Positions 1-9,512 of a stretch of DNA of 64,000 bases are shown here, in pieces. This stretch comes from Antedon mediterranea. Lineage: Eukaryota > Echinodermata > Crinoidea > Comatulida > Antedonidae. A program made the position numbers and the translations under genes. The notes beneath the pieces were generated by a model, which saw nothing but the letters and a program-made list of their open reading frames with translations, ran no database searches and was not told the DNA's origin. Numbering within the stretch: the first letter of the stretch is position 1; every line of letters begins with the position of its first letter. Location of the stretch: assembly GCF_964355755.1 (NCBI RefSeq), contig NC_092674.1, positions 2,919,001 to 2,983,000 of the forward strand. The letters run 5' to 3'.

Positions 1-190
1 TTGCGGAAAAGGGAAACCTGCATGTAAAAATCCTGGCTCAGTCTTGGAGGACTCTACCCTACGGAATGAAAGGTCAACAAAGTTAGCAAGAGAAGACACC
101 AAGCTCATTCTGTTCATTACATCTAAAACACATTAAAGAATAATGCTGAACATGAGGCATGATTTAATAAAAAGTCTTTTATTAAATTTT
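1..190 (+). repeat. 3' flank of a zinc-finger gene lying left of the window
   Basis: The first 190 bases closely match the segments 4490-4690, 12895-13065 and 18290-18480, each of which lies downstream of a zinc-finger gene in this window (shared words such as ggaggactctaccct, tgaaaggtcaa and gaggcatg.ttaat). The match implies that another array member ends just left of base 1. Confidence 0.7.
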
Positions 191-2138
191 ATTGAAAAAT
201 AATAATTTGAATCATGACACAATGTTTTAGGAATCTTAACCCATCACCATGTCAAATTACTGTATATAAATTTAATAATTCAACTAATTTCCTAAGTAAT
301 AAATAAATGTATGCACAATCTTTGATTTTGTACTACTGCATCTTGTATCTAAAACTAGATATTTTCCTAAAACTCTTCTACAGTGTATTAAATTAATCTC
401 ATTCCCTGATCGCTCTCTCATCATAAGAATAAAGCCATCTGTTCACAATAGTTGCCATTTTAAATTATAAATCTCCTATTTTTCTGCTCAATTTACCATT
501 TTGGTAGAGTAACAATTAAAATACACTATTGATTTTGTAAAACTATCTTTTATTCATCCTAAAATTCTGTGGTTTTACATCATTAATTAGTGTCATTTGG
601 ATATTTTATTGTTCGTGTTATGCAATATTTGGTAAAATTGTTTGTGACGGTCACACTACTAAGAAAAAATTTATCAACTACATGCTAACATCATGTTAAA
701 TGCTATTTGGATATTTAATTTTTCGTTTTATGCAATTCATCTAGTAAAAACTGCCAAATACTAAAATAGGCATTTCACGTCAACTACCGGGCAACTTGTT
801 TTCACAAAGAATAGTTTATTAATATTTCAATATTTAACTTTTTTGTGGTAGAAGCATATTATTAATTAAATTTAGCATTGTAGCATATTAATAACATTAA
901 CTGTAAAGTAATTTATCGGAAACATTACTTGATTTAACAGGCGTAGATTTAGTAATACATTAGTACGCCGCAATAGAAAAGAATGAGCCATGCTGGTAAC
1001 GCATGATTGATTTTTGTTGTTGCTTAAACCTTTCTTTGTGAACTAATTTAGCATGGTGGTAAAATAATTTTTTTTTAACTGAATGTACAATAGTTTGTCA
1101 TTAAATATTTGTTATGAAATGTTATATAATTGCAAAATATATTATCATAATTCTATTTAAGGTGACAGTATAATATCTATTTAAATCAAGTCTTCTTTTG
1201 ATCTGTTTACATCCGCTCGTGTCAGGGCCGGCAGCCCACTTTTAAAGCGATATTAATTTCCAAAATCGCTATCGCTAGGCCTACTTCTCTTCCGATAACT
1301 GTATATCAAAGAACTTTGATGACAAGAATCTCCTGTTCGTCCGAAGTGTGTAACAATTTCGAAAGGCATTGTAGGCCCCTACTCTAGGATAGTCAGAAAG
1401 AAAATCTTTGGATCGAGTAGAGCTAATAGGTGGCGCCATTGTGAGTCATGGAGCAAAGCCATATAATATAATTTAAATTGAAAATTGTCTTTTCAAATTA
1501 TAACTTAAATTTAAATTGTTGAATTGATAAAGAGTTACGGCATTGCGTTCACGGATTTTAGAAAGTCACGTGGTAGGCTACATTACCGGCGATCTTTGTG
1601 TCCCAACCTAGAGTATGGAGTCGAGTCTTTGCTTTAAAAAATGTATAACAATTAACATTATAAAAGGTTTTAAATATCGAATTTAATATCAAAACAATCA
1701 ATTGTTTAAAGGTTTTTGTTAAGATAATAACGCAATTATAAATTTACCGTGAACATGATTTTAAACAACAAAATGTAAAAACAATGCATTACTGTAATAA
1801 TTATTATTATTACAGTATTATTAGACAATCGCTGTACGCGAGCGTGCATGAAGCGCACAGCCGGCCAGAGCAGGCCGTTCCGAAATTCAATGGATTAAAG
1901 CTATTTTTGTTGTTTAAAATCTTTTTCGCTGTAACTTTATAATTTTATTATTATTTTGATATTAAATTCGATACCTAGTTAGCCTTTTGAACGTAGTGAC
2001 AATGTTGCCTTTCTAGTTTGGAGAGGGCGCTGCTTCATGCTTTGAAACCTTTTAACCCGCTACTTTGTGTTATAAAGTTGTAGTACAGTATAAATGTTAC
2101 ATTCTTCGTCTTGCATAGGAAAAATTGAACCAAAAAAC
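191..2138. other. Intergenic sequence upstream of zinc-finger gene 1
   Basis: AT-rich, no coding signal seen. It differs from the sequence upstream of zinc-finger genes 2 and 3 until just before the start codon, where all three share a gaaaa-ttgaac segment directly preceded by atag. That abrupt start of homology after an AG is what a splice acceptor at about 2119 would give, so an unseen 5' non-coding exon is possible. Confidence 0.4.
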
Positions 2139-3863
2139 ATGAAATATAAATGTGAACACTGTGGAGATAAATTTGAGTTAAATGATTTAAAGATGCATTT
2201 ACGAATACATTCATCATCAGATGGACAACAAGAAGGCCTCTACATACGCGATGATTCTCAGTTAATAGGCCTAGAAGAAGACCGGGGATGGGGAATAGAC
2301 AGAGAGCTGAAAGGAGAAGAGACAACGACGTACGAACGTGGAGATTTGAAAGAATCGGAACATTGTGGGAAGATATGTTCGCCTAGGCCTAGCAACAGTT
2401 TAAAAACGCATTTGAGAATACACACAGAAGAGACACCATATGAATGTGAACATTGCGAGAGGAAATTTAAACAAAGTGGTAATTTAAAAACACATTTGAG
2501 AATACACACAGGAGAGACACCATATGAATGTGAACATTGTGGGAAGAAATTTAAACAAAGAGGATATTTGAAAAAACATTTGAGAATACACACAGGAGAG
2601 ACACCATATGAATGTGAACATTGTGGGAAGAAATTTGGAGAAAGTTATAATTTGAAAAGACATTTGAGAATACACACAGGAGGGAGACCATATGAATGTG
2701 AAAATTGTGGGAGCAAATTTAAAGAAAAGGGGGATTTAAAGAGACATTTGAGAATACACACAGGAGAGACGCCATATGAATGTAAACATTGTGGAAAGAA
2801 ATTTAAAGAAAATAGGAGTTTGAAAAACCATTTGAGAATACATACAGGAGAGAGACCATACGAATGTGAACATTGTGGGAAGAAATTTAAAGAAAATGAG
2901 AGTTTGAAAAAACATTTGAAAATACATACAGGAGAGAGACCATATAAATGCGAAAATTGTGGGAAGACATTTTCAGGGGGTAAAAGTTTAAAAAAACATT
3001 TGATAATACACACAGGAGAGACACCATATGTATGTGAATATTGTGGAAAGACATTTAAATGGAATGGGAGTTTGAAAATGCATTTGAGAATACACACAGG
3101 AGAGACACCATATGAATGTGAACATTGTGGAAAGAAATTTAAACAGAGTGGTAGTTTGAAAGCACATTTGAGAATACACACAGGAGAGACACCATATGAA
3201 TGTGAACATTGTGGGCGTATGTTTAAACAGCATGAGTCTTTAAAAAGACATTTAAGAACACACACAGACGATACACTGGAATGTGAACTATGTGGGAAAA
3301 CATTTAAAGAAAACGATAATTTAAAAAGACATATGAGAATACACACAGGAGAGACACCATATGAATGTGAACATTGTGGGAAGAGTTTTAAAGAAAGTGG
3401 GACTTTGAAAAGACATTTGAGAATACACACAGGAGAGACACCATATGAATGTGAACATTGTGGAAAGAAATTTGTAGAAAGTGGGGGTTTAAAAAGACAT
3501 TTGAGAACACATACAGGAGAGACACCATATGAATGTGAACATTGTGGGAAGAAATTTAGTGATAATAGGAGTTTGAACAAACATTTGGGAATACACACAG
3601 GAGAGACACCATATGAATGTGAACATTGTGGGAAGAAATTTAGGGATAAGTATAATTTAAAAAGACATATGAGAATACACACAGGAGAGACACCATATGA
3701 ATGTGAACATTGTGGGAAGAAATTTAAAGATAGTGGGAATTTAAAAACACATTTGAGAATACACACAGGAGAGACACCATACGAATGTGAACATTGTGGA
3801 AAGAAATTTTCAGTGAGAAAAAGTTTAAAAACACATTTGAGAATACATACAGGAGAGACATAG
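2139..3863 (+). CDS. C2H2 zinc-finger protein 1 (19 fingers)
   Basis: Encodes 574 residues, a probable nuclear DNA-binding protein; its target is unknown. Residues 1-24 hold a lone finger with C-x2-C-x11-H-x3-H spacing, one residue short of the usual x12. An acidic spacer of about 50 residues follows, then a degenerate finger whose first Cys is Ser (ESEHCG), then 17 canonical C-x2-C-x12-H-x3-H fingers joined by TGE(T/R)PY linkers. Variation is concentrated at helix positions -1, 2 and 3 (for example QSG, DNR, WNG), as in sequence-specific arrays. No KRAB, SCAN, BTB or ZAD domain is visible. I chose the ATG at 2139 because genes 2 and 3 start at the same residue with an in-frame stop upstream; an in-frame ATG at 2094 would add 15 residues. 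The ORF ends directly after a TGET linker, as in gene 2, and the flank beyond holds finger relics. Confidence 0.85.
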   Translation: MKYKCEHCGDKFELNDLKMHLRIHSSSDGQQEGLYIRDDSQLIGLEEDRGWGIDRELKGEETTTYERGDLKESEHCGKICSPRPSNSLKTHLRIHTEETPYECEHCERKFKQSGNLKTHLRIHTGETPYECEHCGKKFKQRGYLKKHLRIHTGETPYECEHCGKKFGESYNLKRHLRIHTGGRPYECENCGSKFKEKGDLKRHLRIHTGETPYECKHCGKKFKENRSLKNHLRIHTGERPYECEHCGKKFKENESLKKHLKIHTGERPYKCENCGKTFSGGKSLKKHLIIHTGETPYVCEYCGKTFKWNGSLKMHLRIHTGETPYECEHCGKKFKQSGSLKAHLRIHTGETPYECEHCGRMFKQHESLKRHLRTHTDDTLECELCGKTFKENDNLKRHMRIHTGETPYECEHCGKSFKESGTLKRHLRIHTGETPYECEHCGKKFVESGGLKRHLRTHTGETPYECEHCGKKFSDNRSLNKHLGIHTGETPYECEHCGKKFRDKYNLKRHMRIHTGETPYECEHCGKKFKDSGNLKTHLRIHTGETPYECEHCGKKFSVRKSLKTHLRIHTGET

Positions 3864-3884
3864 TATTAGTACAGTATATCAATA

Positions 3885-4035
3885 CAGTGTGTGGGAAGAA
3901 ATGAAAAACAAAGTAGGCACATGCAGGAGAGCAGCTCAGCTACCGGTGAGAAACTTGTCATGAATGTGAACATTTTGGTAAGCAATGTTAAAGACGCATA
4001 CAAGAATGGACCGTATGAATGTGAACATTATTAAC
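3885..4035 (+). pseudogene. Decayed zinc-finger repeats downstream of the stop
   Basis: Fragments typical of the finger unit persist out of frame: tgtgggaagaaat, then aacaaagtagg..acatgcagg, then tgaatgtgaacattttgg and gaatgtgaacatt. These correspond to CGKK, QS..H, YECEHFG and YECEH. The ancestral protein was therefore longer at its C-terminus. The same relics lie after genes 2 and 3. Confidence 0.75.
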
Positions 4036-4324
4036 TTGTTGCCAAGGATTTAGAGATGTGATGTTGGGAAACAGCTCTTTGGAAATCACGTTGTAGATGG
4101 AATTCAATACTGGAATAGATCATCCCTGTATCTCGTCATGAAGTAGGCCTAGTGTGGAATCATTTAAATAGGATGGAGGATCCAAACCCATAGCCATGGG
4201 GTAGTTGGTGTTTGCCCTGAAGTGCCCTGACTCAACTAGAGATTAGCAGTGGAAGAAAGCTAGCTTGTGATGATTTTTGCCTCCTTTTGTGGAAAAAGAA
4301 AACCTCCATAAACCCATAATCGGA

Positions 4325-4492
4325 TCTAGAAAACAAGACCTAAAATCAATTAGTTTTCTAGATATAGAAAACTAAGATATCTTAAGTCCTAGAAAACTAA
4401 GACCTATTTAAGATATCTTAGTTTTCTAGATTTAGAAAACTAAGATATCTTAGGTCTTAGTTTTTTCTAGATCTGAGTTTTCTAGACACCCA
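4325..4492. repeat. Nested palindromes built on ttttctagat / aaaactaagatatctt
   Basis: Alternating direct and inverted copies of aactaagatatcttag and ttttctagatttagaaaa form several perfect hairpins in about 165 bp. The block recurs at 12722-12888 in the 3' flank of gene 2 with one short internal deletion, so it predates the duplication. If transcribed it would fold into strong stem-loops; no function is shown. Confidence 0.75.
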
Positions 4493-5600
4493 AACGAAAC
4501 CTCTATGTAAAAATCCTGGCTACAGGCTTGGAGGACTCTACCCTAAGGATCGGAGTGAAAGGTCAATCAACAAGAGAAGACACCAACCTCATTCTGTTCA
4601 TTACTTACTAAAACACATTACAAAAGAATAATGCTGAACGTGAGGCATGATTTATTAAGAAGTCTTTAATTAAATTTTATTGAAAAATAGCATTTTTGAA
4701 TGACACAAAGTGTTATTATTATATAACCCATCACTATGTCAAATTATATAATTTAATAATTTCAACTAATTTCCTATACAATTACAGTATATCAATTGGT
4801 ATAGTAATAAATAAATATATGTATAGGCTTTGATCTTGTATTACTGTACTATATTGTATCTGAAACTAGATATTGTTTAACTCTTCTGCAGTGTATTAAA
4901 TTAATTTAAAACATTCAAAAGGTTGATTGATGAAATTAAGGTGCTTAGAGTACCCTGAAAACTGCATGCACTGCACAGCCCTTCTATCATCATAAGAATA
5001 ACCCATCTGTTCACCATGATTACCATTTTAAATTATATAAATTACCTATTTAACTACACAGTTGATAGACGGATTAATCGACTTGATGCATGCACCAAAT
5101 CATAAAAGAAGTGACGCCATTGCGACCAGATAAAAATCGAAAAAAGTCCCCTATTGTTGTATTGTACAAGCTTTGTGGGCGTCAATTAACAGAAGAACGT
5201 CGAATCAAATTATTACTAGTAAATAATGCAGAGAAGGCGTCCCATAACTCAAACACCCAAAGGTCAATTATAACCAATGGTATTACAGTATTATATAGCT
5301 GAAGGCTGGATCAAACTACAATGTTAACGCAGTTAAAAAAGTTATTCTCTGTGAAGAGGGAACTAACAAGATGGTGGCTACAATCGATCAATCAGATATG
5401 CCCTACGCACTACTAATACGCCGCGCCTGTGTGTTAGGCCGGCCGGCCGAGCGTGAGAACGATGAACGCGATCGCGTTGTCGTGGGTGTTGTCGTTTGTG
5501 GCTATGCAGAGCCATATATAGCTATATATGGCTATGGGGGATATCCCCCTCGTCGGGGAGCATATCCCCCTCGTCGGGGAGCATAGCCGAATAGTTTAAC

Positions 5601-7671
5601 ACGGTGGCCCACAACTGTCACGCACACTATAACACAGAATCACACAATTAAAGAAGGAATTACACAATTAAAGAAGGAATCACACAATTAAAGAAGAAAT
5701 CGCACAATTAAAGAAGAAATCGCATATAAACAAAAGAAAGCATGAAAATATAAAACGAAATGCACAAATAAAGAAGAAACGCGCAATTAAAGAAGAGCTA
5801 AGCACAATTAAAGAAGTCCGCAACAAATTCGAAAGCTCCTCGCACAATTAAAGAAGTCCGCAACAAATTCGAAAGCTCCTCGCACAATTAAAGAATTCTG
5901 CAACAAATTCGATCGAAAGTACTTCACACACAATTAAAGTACAGTACCGTAGTCCGTATGGAACGCCATTGCTGCCTCCGGCAGCAAATTTTAATTCTAT
6001 TCGGCTCTTTTACCATTACGTTCGGCTCTTTTAGCATTCGGCGCATTTCTATTCGGCCCATTTACCATTTCGTTCGGCTCTTTCAGCATTCGGCGCATTT
6101 CTATTTGGCCCATTTACCATTACGTTCGGCTCTTTCAGCATTCGGCTCTTTTTTATTCGGCCCATTTACCATTACGTTCGGCTCTTTTTAATTCGGCCCT
6201 TTTTTATTCGGCTCTTTCTGTATTACGTTCGGCTCTTTTTGATTTGGCCCTTTTTTATACGGCGCAATTCAATTCTAACCTTTTACATGGGATCAAATGG
6301 AAGAAAATCAACGGCTGGAAATGAGTCTATGAAAAGTTTACAAAACATATAGATGCAGCATGTAGATTGTTGGTTGAATTAAATGAATTTGAAGGCTATT
6401 TCAATATAACTAATCATTTTATTGACATGATTAATGTGTTAGTTAGAGAACTTGCAATTGTCCAACCTTATTGACCATTTTGAGAGAGAAAAGGTTTGAT
6501 TCATGGCCTAGGCTAGCTAGGCCTAGCCTAGTGTCAGCCTAACATTTAATAATAATAATTTACCCTTTCTCTCTAAAAATTTGTTAAAAGATGAATTAAT
6601 TTTAGGTTATTCAACACATCTTTAATCGGTTGGCTACTCATGGTTGGCGCCATGATGATCAAATGTTTGTAAACTTTTCATAGACTCATTTCCAGTCATT
6701 GATTTTCTTCCATTTGACCCCATGTCAAAGGTTAGATTTTAATTGCGCCATATAAAAAATGCCGATTTAAAAAGAGCCCAACGTAATGCAGAAAGAGCCG
6801 AATAAAAAAGGGCCGAATCAAAAAGAGCCGAACGTAATGTTAAATGGGCCGAATAAAAAAGAGCCGAATGCTGAAAGAGCCGAATGTAATGGTAAATGGG
6901 CCGAATAAAAATGCGCCGAATGCTGAAAGAGCCGAACGAAATGGTAAATGGGCCGAATAGAAATGCGCCGAATGCTGAAAGAGCCGAACGTAATGGTAAA
7001 AAGGCCGAATAGAAATGCGCCGAATGGTAAAAGAGCCGAACGTAATGGTAAAAGAGCTGAATAGAATTAGAGTTTGCTGCCGGAGGCAGCGATGGCGTTC
7101 CATACGGACTACGGTACTTTAATTGTGCGAGGTAGGGCCACAATGGAAATAAGTTTGACCTTTGGTTACTTTTTTGTGTTACCCTGAATTCATTCTTTGT
7201 ATTTTTTTTTATGTTGTGTTATTTTATGAATTCGAATAAAGAAAAAAAAAAGTACTTTCGAATTTGTTGCGGACTTCTTTAATTGTGTGAGGAGCTTTCG
7301 AATTTGTTGCGAACTTCTTTAATTGTGCGAGGTACTTTCGAATTTGTTGCGGACTTCTTTAATTGTGCGAGGAGCTTTTGATTTTGTTGCGAACTTCTTT
7401 AATTGTGGGAGGAGCTTTCGAATTTGTTGCGGACTTCTTTAATTGTGCGAGGAGCTTTCGAATTTGCTGCGGACTTCTTTAATTGTGCTTAGCTCTTCTT
7501 TAATTGCGCGTTTCTTCTTTATTTGTGCATTTCGTTTTATATTTTCATGCTTTCTTTTGTTTATATGCGATTCCTTCTTTAATTGTGTGATTTCTTCTTT
7601 AATTGTGTGATTTCTTCTTTAATTGTGTGAATATGATTTATATAGTGTGCGTGACAGTTGTGGGCCACCGT
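5601..7671. mobile_element. Foldback element FB1 (2.07 kb)
   Basis: The ends are perfect 31-bp inverted repeats (5601-5631 and 7641-7671, starting acggtggcccac). Inside each arm are tandem cacaattaaagaag units, then tandem cattcggctcttt / aaagagccgaa units, then a further inverted pair at about 6285-6345 and 6670-6730, leaving a loop of about 325 bp. No transposase ORF is seen, so it is non-autonomous. The paralogous site after gene 2 (about 14050) lacks the element and reads straight through, which fixes the insertion point. No target duplication is evident. Internal open frames (5958-6191, 6739-7143) are artefacts of the subrepeats. Confidence 0.85.
7135..7250 (+). mobile_element. Short retroposon 3' tail nested in FB1
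   Basis: About 115 bp ending in gaattcgaataaag followed by an A-run interrupts the right arm of FB1; the left arm has no counterpart. A polyadenylation-like word plus A tail suggests a 5'-truncated LINE or SINE copy inserted after the foldback arm formed. Family not identified. Confidence 0.5.
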
Positions 7672-9300
7672 AGGGGCCGCCTGCCTGCCCCATTGCGCTT
7701 TACGCGTGATATGTTCCACCCAGGGACCAGAATGTGACTGTAGTTTCCAAACGAAGTTTACCGAAGCGTTACTTCGTGTACTGTGTATCGACGTACACTA
7801 TACAGGAACAGGGTACGAATTGTGTTCGCGATTTGTTCGTATGTTCAATTTTGTAATTTACGATTAACCCTCTGTCTACCTGAAATAGACGTTTTACTGT
7901 AGGCTCGCCTAAATTAATAAACAAAAAACATGCCATTTTCGTTTAGCCAACATCTTATTATAGCTAAGTTATTTACATTTCCAATGTCCTGTAGTGTCAT
8001 GAATTGCTCATCGTACATCGAAACTGCTCATCGTACATCGAAAAAGTATCAGATTAACATCTGGGAAATAAACTGATTTGCACGACAGAAATGGTCTACG
8101 CTTGCGGACGCATTCCTCTCAAAATAAAAGGTAAAAAGGGTCTGAATTGTTTAAAGTATAGAGTGTAATTTTTTGAAGACCTGCAGCTCTATATATTTCA
8201 AAATTGTTTTAGCTCAACCGCCAATTATATAGAGCTGGTCATGGATACTTACATTTCGTTTCATAGTTCGATGTACAATATACAGTCAGTCAGTGCATTG
8301 TCTGGGAACCAGAGCTCTATTTTTTTTCAATTATTTTTTTTATATCCATGGTTGGTAGGGCTGGTTCTGGAGAGGTACCGGTATATATTTTGTTTTATGA
8401 TTCGAAGTATAATAAGTTAAATTTCCGGGACCTAGCAACTCTATTTTTCAAAATGTTCTTCTAGCTCCACCCCAACCATGGTGGACTGGATCTATAATTT
8501 CGTTTCATATTTCAATGTTTTTCAGGGACCTAGCAGCTCTATTTTTGACAATTAGTCTTAGCTCCACCCAACCATCCATGGCGGGCTAGCTCTGTAGACT
8601 TATAATTTCGTTTCATTTATCAATATGGGCCTATATAAGGGCAATTTGCAGGTACCTAGCAGGTCTAAAATGTTCTAACAGATCAGTCCATGGGTGTTAG
8701 TCTCGCGCATTTACAATTTTCGCACCCTCAGCAGATAGCAACCTGCCTACGCTTCTGCGATTATAACGATATACCTTTTGGCCCGTGGGTAGGTTTTTAC
8801 GTTCGCGTATATTTTTTATGATAAGCATATTGAACTTGAAAAACTTCATTTTTAAAATTGAAAGAATGGATTTACACCACCGTCATCGTATCGTAGCACC
8901 GGTGGAGCAGAGTGATATCATGGAGGAATATTTCCTCCATGGAGGAATATTTCCTCCATGGTGATATAAAATAGAAATAAGTCACTGAATTTTAATATCT
9001 TTTCGTATGTTAATACACTGTGCTCACGTGGACCCAATTTGGCGCGCGCCAGTGAGCACAGTGAAATAAAATAGAAAAAGTCACTAAATTTGAATATCGT
9101 TTCGTATGTTAATACACTGTGCTCAAGTGGACCCAATTTGACACCAGGGGAGCACAGGGAAATAATAGTCACATACAAAAACATCGAGAAAAAATACTTC
9201 TAGAATTAAAAAATATTTAAAACTTGGTATATGTTCAATATCGGTTACTCCATCCGTAAATCAAAAGAAAAATTTGTTCGAGATTACTGCTCTGAATATA
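7672..9300 (+). repeat. Zinc-finger array spacer, blocks A-F
   Basis: No gene seen. Blocks in order: A 7672-7880, B 7880-8080, C 8090-8720 (degenerate tandem units of roughly 100-130 bp around gacctagcagctctattttt and agctccaccca), D 8720-8900, E 8900-9190 (units of the 97-bp repeat also at 44165-45290) and F 9190-9300, followed by gene 2. A shortened version (A, part of C, E, F) lies between genes 2 and 3, and an inverted version at 42450-45290. A duplicated palindrome catggaggaatatttcctcc sits at 8918-8960. Confidence 0.75.
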
Positions 9301-9512
9301 CCTCCTGTTGGAATCACTTTTTCGTCTGGAGTACGCCCTCTAGCCTTCGGCTTTACCTCACTGTTAGTTTAGTCATAATGATGCATGCAGCAGACGTGTT
9401 TTTTTAGAGCAGCAAGATGTAAAATTGTAATAACACAACGCGGCCTGACTCCATCTTTCATAATACAGGTACTGTGCTGTAACTAATAGGAAAATTTGAA
9501 CAAAAAACCAAC

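Larger units (their letters stand above)
3864..5600 (+). repeat. Duplicated 3' flank of zinc-finger gene 1
   Basis: About 1.7 kb nearly identical to 12273-14055 downstream of gene 2, and in part to 17998-18700 downstream of gene 3. It starts at the stop codon, so gene end and flank were copied as one unit. Small open frames here (for example 5090-5302) match between copies only as DNA and show no protein signature. Confidence 0.85.

Noticed and set aside
2645-3766. Long minus-strand open frames (up to 554 codons) opposite the zinc-finger genes (also 10490-11224, 15612-17276)
   Set aside because: They are the mirror of a repeated 84-bp unit; the reading (CSHSYGVSPVCILKC repeats) is antisense of TGETPYECEH and exists wherever the fingers exist.
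5958-7143. Frames with RSALSAFGSFLFGPF-like repeats
   Set aside because: Translations of the cattcggctcttt tandem repeats in the arms of foldback FB1; both orientations occur because the arms are inverted.
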